Below, one piece after another: positions 8,528-17,333 of a stretch of DNA of 64,000 nucleotides. Made by a program: the position numbers and the translations under genes. Where the stretch lies: the NCBI RefSeq assembly GCF_014117425.1, contig NZ_CP059725.1, positions 434,001 through 498,000 on the forward strand, given 5' to 3'. The DNA is from Bartonella sp. HY038. GTDB lineage: Bacteria > Pseudomonadota > Alphaproteobacteria > Rhizobiales > Rhizobiaceae. The notes under the pieces were generated by a model that saw only the letters and a program-made list of their open reading frames with translations, ran no database searches and was not told where the DNA came from. Each line of letters opens with the position of its first letter. Within the stretch, counting starts at the first letter, position 1.

Positions 8528-9199
8528 CTAAAGATTTAAAAATCGTGTGCCAATATATTTTAAATATTCAATACCGAGCACTCGCAAATGATTAATAATG
8601 CTTAGCCAGTCATCACTTTGGTTTTCAACGCGGATAGGGTAGGGGATGAGTTCAACATCGGGCATGGCCTGTTGCATAATATAGAGGCTGCGCGGCATGT
8701 GATAATCATTGGTGACTACATAGATTTTTTTATAATTATGTTTTTTTACCCATTCAGCGCTTTCGCTACCATTGCCCTTTGTGTTTAACGCTTCATGTCC
8801 AAGCTCAATACAACATTCAAATAGTTTGGGGTCGGTGTGATTGGCTCGCGCGAGCGTGCCACTATCCGCTGCGGGATTAACACCGCTTATTAACAAATGA
8901 TGTGCTTTTTTTTGGTTAAGTAGGAAAATGCCGCTTTCAATACGCGCACGTCCACCCGTTAGCACAATAATGCCATCAGCTTGCGGCAGGGGATTGGGCG
9001 CCATTAAGCGATCAACTTTTTCGCCAAAATAAACAAAACCGGTGGTAAAAATAGCAAATACAATAAAAACAAAAATTGAAATTGGTGGAATATGCTTAAA
9101 AAACCGCTTGCGCCAATTGCGCTTGTATCTTAATCGCGGGCTTTGGTCGCCTTGTTCGGGCGGTATCTGCTGGTTTCCCGAAATGTCACGCGGCTTCAT
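8528..9199 (-). CDS. YdcF/SanA-like (DUF218) membrane-anchored protein
   Basis: A 223-residue protein of the DUF218 family (YdcF, ElyC, SanA), which is linked to envelope integrity and lipid-carrier metabolism in other bacteria. A charged N-terminus precedes one transmembrane helix (ISIFVFIVFAIFTTGFVYF). The domain then shows ADGIIVLTGGRARIESGI, the polar TKGNGSESAEWV segment and VVTNDYHMPRSLYIM, all hallmark blocks. The ATG at 9199 is preferred to an upstream TTG. In other rhizobia the gene often follows ftsEX; here it is alone. The exact biochemical function is unknown. Confidence 0.85.
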   Translation of the reverse strand: MKPRDISGNQQIPPEQGDQSPRLRYKRNWRKRFFKHIPPISIFVFIVFAIFTTGFVYFGEKVDRLMAPNPLPQADGIIVLTGGRARIESGIFLLNQKKAHHLLISGVNPAADSGTLARANHTDPKLFECCIELGHEALNTKGNGSESAEWVKKHNYKKIYVVTNDYHMPRSLYIMQQAMPDVELIPYPIRVENQSDDWLSIINHLRVLGIEYLKYIGTRFLNL

Positions 9200-9610
9200 C
9201 AATATCTCTTCACGCAATAGGAATAATTACTATTTTATAGCATAAATTAAATCAGACCTTATAAAAATGACGAGATCAGTTAAATATGCCTCATTGTAGC
9301 GGGTTGCTTAATCTAAATATCGCTATCAGTAAGGCAAAATGAGGATCGCTGTCTTTTATTGGCGCAAAAATTTTAATTTATGTTTTTCTATTTGCAATAT
9401 TTGCCTTAAAAATAAAAATTTTTAGTAAAATTATTGATGCGAGAGCTGAATTTCTTCAAGAAATTATTGATGACCGAATGTGCCTATGGTCTTTGAAGGC
9501 AATGAACATATAAATTAGCCTATAAATTGATTGCGGATCTGACCCAAAGCATGAAAATATTGGCAGAAGCATCTTCCAACCCAAATAAATTGGAAGATGC
9601 TAGGATAATT
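9200..9610. other. AT-rich intergenic region with a possible decayed frame
   Basis: No supported gene. A start-less open stretch around 9345-9512 encodes a hydrophobic segment followed by a charged helix, but it has no start codon or ribosome-binding site and may be a remnant. Confidence 0.3.
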
Positions 9611-9712
9611 TTAGAGCACCGATCTGATTGGATCAGATCGGTGCTCTAATCCATTGTTTACATCGCGTTTTTTGTCCAAAAACTGCTTCACCCTTTTCAA
9701 AAAACGCTCTAA
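9611..9712 (-). repeat. Dispersed palindromic repeat, copy A
   Basis: About 102 bases related to the element at 62023-62130, in the opposite orientation. It contains a perfect 16-bp hairpin (AGAGCACCGATCTGAT at 9613-9628 with its complement at 9632-9647), and its outer end TTAGAGCG supplies the mscL stop codon. Size and build recall the roughly 100-bp palindromic Bru-RS elements of Brucella; identity with them is not tested. Confidence 0.75.
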
Positions 9713-10131
9713 TTGCTTGTTTTGGTGGCAAGTAAATCGCGGATTTCTGTAAGAAGGACTTCTTCTTTAGTTGGCTCTGGCTTAGCTTCAACCTTGACTT
9801 CATCCTTAGTGCGCAACTTATTCATACCTTTAACCACAAGGAACAATACCCACGCAACAATTATAAAATTGATAGCAAGAGTAATGAAATTACCATAAGC
9901 GATAGTTGCCCCTGCGGCACGGGCGGCAGCTAGTGTGGTTTGTGGCTCACCTGCAAGCTGAATAAACATGTTGGAAAAATCAATGCCGCCAGTAAGAAGA
10001 CCGATGATGGGCATTAAAATATCATTTACAACCGAATTGACCAATCCGCTAAATGCCGCACCAATAATAACACCAATGGCTAAATCAACCATATTGCCCT
10101 TAATGGCAAATTGTCGAAATTCTTTTAACAT
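9709..10131 (-). CDS. mscL: Large-conductance mechanosensitive channel MscL
   Basis: Inner-membrane channel that opens under hypo-osmotic membrane tension. The 140-residue protein has the MscL signature at the N-terminus ([20 protein letters not shown]), the first pore helix with its Gly/Ala pattern, the periplasmic loop, the second helix ([20 protein letters not shown]) and a charged C-terminal helix ending in LTEIRDLLA. Length is normal. The stop codon falls inside the end of a dispersed repeat, so the last residues may have been changed by its insertion. Confidence 0.96.
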   Translation of the reverse strand: MLKEFRQFAIKGNMVDLAIGVIIGAAFSGLVNSVVNDILMPIIGLLTGGIDFSNMFIQLAGEPQTTLAAARAAGATIAYGNFITLAINFIIVAWVLFLVVKGMNKLRTKDEVKVEAKPEPTKEEVLLTEIRDLLATKTSN

Positions 10132-10267
10132 TTTAATACCCTATTTTGAAAATATCTATTTTCATGAAAACACTAATAATAAATACGATCTTTCATGAAT
10201 GTCTATTGAAGTTATGTATGCTAAAGAAGCTAAAGGGCAATAGTTATATGCAATATTTTTTATAAAT

Positions 10268-10363
10268 TGGCGGAAGGGAGTGGGTGTCGAACCCACCAAA
10301 GACTGTCTCGCAGCCCCTTACGGCTTTGAAGGCCGCATCCACCACCGGATGAACTTCCCTTCC
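10268..10363 (-). tRNA. selC: tRNA-Sec (selenocysteine, anticodon UCA)
   Basis: On the minus strand a 96-base gene begins GGAAGGGAAG and ends CTTCCGCCA. It has the long acceptor stem, an extended D stem (ATCCGG...), the anticodon loop CCTTCAAAG with anticodon TCA, a long variable arm (GGGGCTGCGAGACAGTCTTT) and the T loop GTTCGAC. These are the features of bacterial tRNA-Sec, and CCA is encoded. No selA, selB, selD or recognisable selenoprotein gene lies in the window. Confidence 0.95.
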
Positions 10364-10494
10364 ATTATGCTTGTAGCAGCCAAGCTTAGTATTTTACTTG
10401 TTGGCCAATATTAAAGCATATACTGCATTTATCATTAATATTCAAAAAATGCAGTATATTTATTTTCAATTTTTTTGTTTAAAGCAAACTTTGC

Positions 10495-11664
10495 TTAATC
10501 AAGAATAAAATGCGGTACAAAGCGCGATGTATTACGCGTAATCGGCGTTGCATCTTCTCTAATACCAATACCTGCAGGTTGCCCGGCTACAATCCACGAG
10601 CCAATGACCGTCCAGTCATCGCCAAATTGGGGCAAATATTGAATGGCTTGGCGAATATAACCTTCGGCACCATAAGGGCCATCAACTTTAATTGTGCTGG
10701 TTTTTATGCCATTATCAATAATGGTAACATTAGCGCCTTCACGCGATAAAAGCGGTTTACGCACGTAATGGTTGGCAAGTAGGCTTTTTCTTGAATCATC
10801 TTCAAAATAAGACGCAAGAAGATTGGGATGATCTGGAAACATTTGCCAAAGAACTGGCATAAGTCCTTTGTTAGAAAGAACAAGTTTCCATAAAGGCTCA
10901 ATAATGTGGGTAGGTGTATCAATAAGATATTTGCCAAAATCTTCACGCACCATATCTTCAAGCGGATAAAGCTTGAAAAGCGTGTTGATGCGTTCTTCAT
11001 AAGTATCGGTAAACCAATGATCAGCATCAACGCCAATATGGGCAATGTCAATCATAACTGGCACAAGGCCTGCTTGACTAGCGCAGTCAGCAAGATAAGC
11101 AACAGTGCCATAATCTTCAGGGCTGTCACTCACGCTAGCAAAATGCATAACGCCATTGGGCGAGCCAATTGCTTTAAGTGCTTCAATAAGTTTTTCATGT
11201 AAAAGATTGAATTGGTCGGCCTCAGCCGGCAATTCACCGCGCTTTTTCATATCTTCAAGCCAGCGCCATTGAAATACCGCTGTTTCAAATAGGCTGGTTG
11301 GCGTATCAGCATTAAATTCCAACAGTTTTGCTGGCTCTTCACCATTAAAGGAAAAATCGAAACGACCATAAAGATCACGGTCTTTGCGTTCCCATGACTG
11401 GCGTACAGCTTTGAAAAATTCTTCAGGAATTGCCATACGGCGCATAAGCTGGTCATCGGCAAGGATGTGATCCACAGCTTCGTAACACATGCCCATTAAT
11501 TCGGCGGTTGGGTCTTCAATGCCTTCTTCAATCTCTGCAAGAGTAAAGCGGTAAGCGTGGCGTTCATCCCAATAGCGTTCGCCATCAATGGTATGAAATT
11601 CAAAACCGCTGGCGGCGGCGTCTTCACGCCAATCCGCCCGTTCATTAAGTACGATACGTTCCAT
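10495..11664 (-). CDS. Glutathionylspermidine synthase-family ATP-grasp protein (YgiC-like)
   Basis: A 389-residue member of the glutathionylspermidine synthase C-terminal domain family (YgiC/YjfC type), which lacks the amidase half of Gss. Seen are the FDFSFNGEEPAKLLEFNADTP block (ATP-grasp metal/substrate region), VRKPLLSREGANVTII and the C-terminal IGIREDATPITRNTSRFVPH. It follows the DUF1190/YgiB gene by 26 bases, and the pair is conserved as ygiB-ygiC in many proteobacteria. The actual ligase substrate of YgiC proteins is not established. Confidence 0.88.
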   Translation of the reverse strand: MERIVLNERADWREDAAASGFEFHTIDGERYWDERHAYRFTLAEIEEGIEDPTAELMGMCYEAVDHILADDQLMRRMAIPEEFFKAVRQSWERKDRDLYGRFDFSFNGEEPAKLLEFNADTPTSLFETAVFQWRWLEDMKKRGELPAEADQFNLLHEKLIEALKAIGSPNGVMHFASVSDSPEDYGTVAYLADCASQAGLVPVMIDIAHIGVDADHWFTDTYEERINTLFKLYPLEDMVREDFGKYLIDTPTHIIEPLWKLVLSNKGLMPVLWQMFPDHPNLLASYFEDDSRKSLLANHYVRKPLLSREGANVTIIDNGIKTSTIKVDGPYGAEGYIRQAIQYLPQFGDDWTVIGSWIVAGQPAGIGIREDATPITRNTSRFVPHFILD

Positions 11665-11690
11665 AATGCTTTTGCTAATCCGCTGTTATT

Positions 11691-12242
11691 TTATGATGAA
11701 ATAGCGCTTGCACGGCTGCCAAAGCCACCGCGTGCCATTGTTCTTGTCCGTGTTTCAGGTGCACGGGCAGCAGCAGAAGAAGATGAGAAACGAGTTGCAC
11801 CACGTTGATTTGCAACAGTTGCACCATTACTATTTACGTATGAACTGCTACCTGGGCGTTGATAAAGTGATTGTGGCGCCATTCTTTGTCCGTTATTGAA
11901 CATTGACCCCATCATATAACCCATCATCATTGGCAAGAAAAAGCTGCCGGTGCTTGAATGGACTGTTGTCGTTGAGCCGGTTGCGGCTGCAGGACTTTGT
12001 TCACATTTGCCAACACCAAACTCAGCTTCGCAATCTTCCTTATTGGTATAGGCAGGTGCAGTTGCTACGTGGGTTGCAGTTGCTTCTTTAAAGTCTTGCC
12101 GACATTTGTCGGCTGGGAATGTGCCACTTGCAATACAATCATCAACATCTTGAAAAACAGCAGTATCAATTTGACTATCTCCGCATGCGGTAACAGCAAC
12201 CCCACCCATTAATACGAGCGTTACAGCCAGACAACGTTTCAT
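11691..12242 (-). CDS. DUF1190 (YgiB-like) secreted protein
   Basis: A 183-residue exported protein. The signal segment LAVTLVLMGGVAVTACG resembles a lipoprotein signal with its cysteine. Two Cys-containing blocks (DVDDCIASGTFPADKC and NKEDCEAEFGVGKCE) define the DUF1190 domain, and a Ser/Ala/Arg-rich tail follows. The start has a good ribosome-binding site (GAGGAAG). It forms a two-gene unit with the YgiC-like ATP-grasp gene downstream. The molecular role is unknown; a cell-envelope location follows from the signal peptide. Confidence 0.85.
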   Translation of the reverse strand: MKRCLAVTLVLMGGVAVTACGDSQIDTAVFQDVDDCIASGTFPADKCRQDFKEATATHVATAPAYTNKEDCEAEFGVGKCEQSPAAATGSTTTVHSSTGSFFLPMMMGYMMGSMFNNGQRMAPQSLYQRPGSSSYVNSNGATVANQRGATRFSSSSAAARAPETRTRTMARGGFGSRASAISS

Positions 12243-12492
12243 GTATCTTCCTCTTTGCGTTTTTGGTTTTCACGTAAAATTTATCAATATATAGTTTTGT
12301 GGCAAATACAAGACTTTAGCTATAATTGCTTGCGCTTTAATAAAATATTACGCCAAATTATCGATAAGCTGTTAGTAGTGAGGATAGGATGTGGATAGTT
12401 TGGCTTTATTTTAATAATATTGTCTTGAATTGTAACATAAGATTGTTTTTTGGTCTTTTAAAAGACAGGAAAAAAGAGTAAAAGCTCATCTT

Positions 12493-13896
12493 ATGACCAA
12501 AGACACTTTGAATACACCCACACAGGCAATTAATCGTCCCAATAGCCGCAAGGTTTTTATTAAAACCTATGGTTGCCAGATGAATGTTTATGATAGCCAG
12601 CGCATGAGCGATAGCTTAAGTGCTGAAGGCTATGTTGCGACCGAAACGGCTGAAGATGCCGATTTGATTTTGGTAAATACTTGTCATATTCGTGAAAAGG
12701 CAGCTGAGAAGCTTTATTCTGATCTTGGTCGCTTGCGTGTGTTGCGTTCTGAACAGGATCGCCCGATCACGATTGGTGTGACCGGCTGTGTTGCCCAGGC
12801 TGAGGGCGAGGAAATTATTCGCCGCGCTCCAGGGGTTGATCTTGTTGTTGGCCCGCAAACTTATCATCGTTTGCCGCAAATATTGCGCGATGTGGAAAGT
12901 GGCAAAAAGGTTGTTGAAACCGAATATGCGGTTGAAGATAAATTTAAGCATTTGCCTTTGCCCAAGCGTGAAGCGGTAGCAAGCCGCGGCGTGAGTGCGT
13001 TTTTAACTGTGCAAGAAGGGTGCGATAAATTTTGTACTTTTTGCGTTGTTCCTTATACGCGCGGGGCTGAAAGTTCTCGTCCCGTTGCGCAAATTATTCG
13101 TGAAGCGCAACGTCTTGTTGATTCGGGCGTGCGTGAAATAACTTTGCTTGGCCAAAATGTTAATGGTTGGCATGGCGTGGGTGAAGATGGCAAATCTTGG
13201 CGTTTAGGTGAGTTGCTTTATAAGCTTGCTGAGATAGATGGTGTCAAGCGTTTGCGTTATATGACAAGTCATCCCAATGATATGGATGATGGGCTAATTG
13301 CTGCGCATCGTGATCTTGATGTATTGATGCCTTATTTACATTTGCCCGTACAAGCAGGCTCTAATTCTATTTTAAAAGCTATGAACCGTCATCACACTGT
13401 CGATGATTATTTGCGCTTGATTGAGCGGATGCGTGAAGCGCGCCCAGATATTGCTATGTCGGGTGATTTTATCGTTGGCTTCCCTGGCGAAACCGATGAA
13501 GATTTTAAGGCAACTATGCGTTTGGTTGAAGAAGTCTTTTATGCTTCTGCCTATTCATTTAAATATTCACCGCGTATCGGTACGCCCGGTGCAGATATGA
13601 AAAACCAAGTTGATGAAGCAATTAAGGACGAGCGCTTGCAGGAGTTACAAGCCTTGCTAGGCAAGCAGCAGCGCGAATTTCTACGCTCTAAAATTGGCGT
13701 TACCACAGATGTTTTGGTGGAGCGTAAAGGTCGCCATGATGGGCAGATGATTGGACGATCGCCTTGGCTGTTACCTATTGCGGTAACGACAGACGCACCG
13801 ACTGGTGAAATGATTACTGTGAAAATTGGTGAGGCTGGGCCAAATAGTTTGGTTGGCTATCCGCTTGATGAGCCTGCAACCTTATTATCAGCTTAA
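12493..13896 (+). CDS. miaB: tRNA-2-methylthio-N6-dimethylallyladenosine synthase MiaB
   Basis: Radical-SAM methylthiotransferase that converts i6A37 to ms2i6A37 in tRNAs reading UNN codons. Residues 20-130 form the UPF0004 domain with [12 protein letters not shown] and its cluster-binding cysteines. The radical-SAM motif is in [16 protein letters not shown] (CxxxCxxC), and a C-terminal TRAM domain ends the protein. At 467 residues it has normal length. It heads the conserved rhizobial series miaB-phoH-ybeY-corC-lnt. Confidence 0.97.
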   Translation: MTKDTLNTPTQAINRPNSRKVFIKTYGCQMNVYDSQRMSDSLSAEGYVATETAEDADLILVNTCHIREKAAEKLYSDLGRLRVLRSEQDRPITIGVTGCVAQAEGEEIIRRAPGVDLVVGPQTYHRLPQILRDVESGKKVVETEYAVEDKFKHLPLPKREAVASRGVSAFLTVQEGCDKFCTFCVVPYTRGAESSRPVAQIIREAQRLVDSGVREITLLGQNVNGWHGVGEDGKSWRLGELLYKLAEIDGVKRLRYMTSHPNDMDDGLIAAHRDLDVLMPYLHLPVQAGSNSILKAMNRHHTVDDYLRLIERMREARPDIAMSGDFIVGFPGETDEDFKATMRLVEEVFYASAYSFKYSPRIGTPGADMKNQVDEAIKDERLQELQALLGKQQREFLRSKIGVTTDVLVERKGRHDGQMIGRSPWLLPIAVTTDAPTGEMITVKIGEAGPNSLVGYPLDEPATLLSA

Positions 13897-14067
13897 TGAT
13901 TATTGATTTTAATTGTTGATAAATGAGATATTTTTCTTATTTATCAACAAAAGCTATGATGATAAAATATTTATGAAACTTTGCCGTCGTAAAATTTTAT
14001 GCAGGTTTTTGAATCTAATTTATACTGCTTATATTGATATCAGCTCACATTTTAGGGGAAAATACGC

Positions 14068-15147
14068 TTGAGCGAAAAAAGTGAGATAGAGACAAGTGAA
14101 GTATCCGTAACAGGTGGTGCATCAGATTTGGCCCATATTGTTTTAACCTTTGACAGTAATCGCGAATCTCTTGCGGTTTTTGGGCATTTTGATGAAAATC
14201 TTGCCCGCATTGAGCAAAAGCTTGGTATTGATATTAGAGCGCATGGCAATGAGGTGACTTTACGCGGTGAGCCAATGGCAACCGCACAAGCACGCCGCGC
14301 TTTGGATCATCTTTATCAATTGGTAAAACAAGGCAATAATCCTAATTTATCTGATACGGATGGTGCAATTGCTATTGCAATGGCTCCTGAGCCGCAGCTT
14401 GAATTGCCAACTATGGAACATAGTGCCAAGCAAAGAATTGCTCATATTTCGACCCGCAGAAAAACCATTTATGCGCGTACACCAACGCAAGATGCCTATA
14501 TGCGCGCAATGGATCGTGCTGAGCTTGTTTTTGGCGTAGGGCCTGCAGGTACGGGTAAAACTTATCTTGCTGTTGCCCATGCGGCGCAATTATTAGAGCG
14601 CGGTGTGGTTGACCGCATCATTTTATCACGCCCGGCTGTTGAAGCAGGCGAAAGACTAGGTTTTTTGCCTGGCGATATGAAAGAAAAGGTCGATCCCTAT
14701 TTGCGGCCGCTTTATGATGCGCTTTATGATATGATGCCTGCTGATAAAGTAGAGCGGGCCATTACTGCTGGTGTTATTGAAATTGCGCCACTTGCCTTTA
14801 TGCGTGGGCGCACTTTGGCGCATTCTGCTATTATTCTTGATGAGGCGCAAAATACCACCGCAATGCAAATGAAAATGTTTTTGACCCGCCTTGGCGAGGG
14901 TGGGCGGATGATTATTACTGGTGATCCAAGTCAGGTGGATTTGCCCATGGGGCAAAAATCTGGCCTTGTGGAGGCATTGCGCATCTTAAATAATGTCGAT
15001 AATATTGTAACGGTAACATTTACCGAAAAAGATGTTGTGCGCCATCCGCTCGTTGCTGCAATTGTATCAGCCTATGATCGTGATTTTCGTGAAAATAAAG
15101 CAAGACAAGATCAAAAATTTGGCGATAAAATGAGCGGTAACTCTTAA
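14068..15147 (+). CDS. ybeZ: PhoH-family ATPase (YbeZ)
   Basis: A cytoplasmic PhoH-like ATPase that works with the endoribonuclease YbeY in RNA and ribosome metabolism. The N-terminal KH-like region contains FGHFDENLARIEQKLGIDI. Walker A is GVGPAGTGKTYLAVAHA, and the Walker B region is IILDEAQNTTAMQMKMFLTR. A TTG start at 14068 is supported by the Shine-Dalgarno AGGGGAA about 9 bases upstream. The 359-residue product has normal length. The next gene, ybeY, begins at the base after the stop. Confidence 0.95.
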   Translation: MSEKSEIETSEVSVTGGASDLAHIVLTFDSNRESLAVFGHFDENLARIEQKLGIDIRAHGNEVTLRGEPMATAQARRALDHLYQLVKQGNNPNLSDTDGAIAIAMAPEPQLELPTMEHSAKQRIAHISTRRKTIYARTPTQDAYMRAMDRAELVFGVGPAGTGKTYLAVAHAAQLLERGVVDRIILSRPAVEAGERLGFLPGDMKEKVDPYLRPLYDALYDMMPADKVERAITAGVIEIAPLAFMRGRTLAHSAIILDEAQNTTAMQMKMFLTRLGEGGRMIITGDPSQVDLPMGQKSGLVEALRILNNVDNIVTVTFTEKDVVRHPLVAAIVSAYDRDFRENKARQDQKFGDKMSGNS

Positions 15148-15678
15148 ATGGTGTCAATTATGGATGCTGGAGTGCACATGTCAGCAGTTGATGGCGATAT
15201 GTTAAAAATAGACATTGACCTTGTTATTGAAGATGATGCTTGGGAAAGTGAGCCGCAATTATTGGCGTTAGCACAAAAGGCAACCTATGAAACTATGTTG
15301 CATTTGGGATTTGATGACGTTGAAAGCGAGTTAAGCCTTGTCTTCACCAATGATGAAGCCATACGGGCGATAAATGCGCAGTGGCGTAACAAGGATAAGG
15401 CTACCAATGTCTTATCTTTTCCTGCCTTTGATATTGCACCAAATGAAGAACCAGATGTCATGCTTGGTGATATTATTATCGCGCGTGAAACGGTGGAAGG
15501 TGAGGCGAGGGAAGAAAATAAGCCTTTTGATCATCATCTTACCCATCTTTTTGTTCATGGCCTGTTGCATCTACTCGGTTATGACCATGAAAATGACGAT
15601 GATGCAGAAATAATGGAAGCTTTGGAACGAGAAATTTTAGCAAAACTTCAAATCCCTGACCCCTATAGGCAAGAATAG
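15148..15678 (+). CDS. ybeY: Endoribonuclease YbeY
   Basis: Zinc-dependent rRNA maturation and quality-control endoribonuclease. The signature HGLLHLLGYDHENDDDAEIM gives the three zinc-binding histidines (HxxxHxxxxxH), and NAQWRNKDKATNVLSFP is the conserved central block. Start is uncertain: ATG at 15148 abuts the phoH stop, but ATG at 15178 has a better-spaced GGAG. It is co-directional with its functional partner phoH. Confidence 0.95.
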   Translation: MVSIMDAGVHMSAVDGDMLKIDIDLVIEDDAWESEPQLLALAQKATYETMLHLGFDDVESELSLVFTNDEAIRAINAQWRNKDKATNVLSFPAFDIAPNEEPDVMLGDIIIARETVEGEAREENKPFDHHLTHLFVHGLLHLLGYDHENDDDAEIMEALEREILAKLQIPDPYRQE

Positions 15679-15829
15679 TACCGCTATTGCACTTTACAAA
15701 TAGTGTAAAATCGCTTTATTATATTTAGCAATGTAAAAATAGTTATTCTATTTTATTTAAATATTTCTTTTATTCATTGATGGTCAATTAATAAAAGAAT
15801 AACCAAAAAAGGCAACCAAGAACAACGCA

Positions 15830-16786
15830 ATGGCCGAAAAATCGACAACATCTAGCTCACATCATGACACTGGTAGTGAAAGTGAAGAGCCCAGTTCTGG
15901 GCAAGTGCAAAAGCTTGTAAAGCCATCCCTTATGGGTAAGTTTTTCAATTTTTTGCGTTCGCGAAATGCTGAAAGCAGTGACAGTGAAAAAATCATTGAT
16001 GAAAGCTTGTTAACGCCGCAGCAACGATTAATGCTTGAAAATCTAATGGAATTGCATGAAGCACGCGTTGCTGATGTTATGATTCCACGTTCTGAAATTG
16101 AAGCTATTGATATTGATACTAGCCTTGCTGATACATTGAAGTGTTTTGATAAATCTGGTCATTCCCGCATGCCGGTCTATGCTGAAACTCTTGATGATCC
16201 ACGCGGTATGATTCATATTCGCGATATTTTAAATTTTATTACCCGCAACGCTCAGTCAACCGTTGAAGATGGACCGCTGGATCTTGGGCAAGTCGATTTA
16301 ACTAAGACGATTGGTGAAATTGGGGTCATTCGTGACGTTTTATTTGTGCCCGATTCAATGCTTGCAAGCCAGCTTTTAAGCCGCATGCAAACAACCCGCA
16401 CGCAAATGGCTTTGGTTATTGACGAGCATGGCGGAACCGATGGTCTTGCCTCCATGGAAGATGTCTTTGAAATGGTGGTTGGTGACATTGAAGACGAGCA
16501 TGACGATGATGATGTCATGATTGTCAAGGAAGAGGGCGATAGCTGGATTGTTGATGCCCGCACTGATCTTGAAGAACTTACCGAAATTATCGGTGAAGAT
16601 ATGCATTTTGGTGATTTGGTTGATGAGGTTGATACGATTGGCGGGTTTATTGTTACCGTGCTTGATCGCATACCACTGCGCGGTGAAACGATTGAAGCAG
16701 TTATAGGTTTCAGCTTCCAAATATTAGAGGCTGATCGCCGCCGCATACGGCGTATTAAGATTAAGCGTTTATCGCCAGATAATTAA
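15830..16786 (+). CDS. CorC/HlyC-type CBS-domain protein
   Basis: A 318-residue cytosolic protein. A variable N-terminus rich in Ser and Glu comes first. The CBS pair follows (about residues 70-200, starting VADVMIPRSEIEAIDID), and after it the CorC_HlyC transporter-associated domain (about 225-310, DGLASMEDVFEMVVGDIEDE then the FGDLVDEVDTIGGFIV block). Proteins of this type are linked to Mg2+/Co2+ efflux and bind adenosine nucleotides. It lacks the DUF21 membrane domain, as usual for CorC. It stands between ybeY and lnt as in Brucella and relatives. Confidence 0.92.
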   Translation: MAEKSTTSSSHHDTGSESEEPSSGQVQKLVKPSLMGKFFNFLRSRNAESSDSEKIIDESLLTPQQRLMLENLMELHEARVADVMIPRSEIEAIDIDTSLADTLKCFDKSGHSRMPVYAETLDDPRGMIHIRDILNFITRNAQSTVEDGPLDLGQVDLTKTIGEIGVIRDVLFVPDSMLASQLLSRMQTTRTQMALVIDEHGGTDGLASMEDVFEMVVGDIEDEHDDDDVMIVKEEGDSWIVDARTDLEELTEIIGEDMHFGDLVDEVDTIGGFIVTVLDRIPLRGETIEAVIGFSFQILEADRRRIRRIKIKRLSPDN

Positions 16787-16806
16787 TCGATCTAAAATAT
16801 AATTTT

Positions 16807-16841
16807 AAAAAACCGTTTGATGAAACATCAAGCGGTTTTTT
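16807..16841 (+). terminator. Rho-independent terminator after corC
   Basis: A 16-bp stem with one wobble pair (AAAAAACCGTTTGATG and CATCAAGCGGTTTTTT) with a 3-base loop ends in a run of six T. It lies 20 bases past the CorC-like gene's stop. Confidence 0.88.
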
Positions 16842-17333
16842 ATTTATGCAAGTTACCTTTATCCTTAAAATCGGATATTTTTATGCCTTAAAACGCTCCA
16901 TTATATAAAATATTTGCTAAAATATTATTGTCGCTTATAAGGGGTTAATATTAAAGTTGAAATACGTTGATATTTGGCGCACAATTGATGTATAATTATT
17001 ATTTGAACCACATAAATTAATAGGCAGTTAGATTTTTCGTTACTGCATTGTTAAATTTTGCTTAATTTTTATTTTAGTTCTTTGCGCTTGGCTTCCAAAG
17101 GTCAATATGCATTGTTCAAATTTAAAATAGAAAACTTATTATTGGGGTCTTCTCATGTTAAGCTATTTATATTCTTAATATAGCCATTCAATATATTCGT
17201 TTTTATCTGCGCTCTGATACCGCATTTGCTTTAAGGTTTTTATTAAAAGATAAAGCATTAATAGAACCAGCGATAAACTCATTTTGATAGATTTCAAATT
17301 ATCTAAAACGCATTTATGCGAAAGGATCCTAAA
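16842..17333. other. Long AT-rich leader upstream of lnt
   Basis: About 490 bases with no supported gene between the corC terminator and lnt. It presumably holds the lnt promoter, but no unambiguous -35/-10 pair stands out. Confidence 0.4.

Noticed and set aside
16252..16746. A 164-codon minus-strand frame opposite the CorC-like gene
   Set aside because: It is a Ser/Thr-rich antisense shadow of acidic codons; the plus-strand frame has clear CBS domains.
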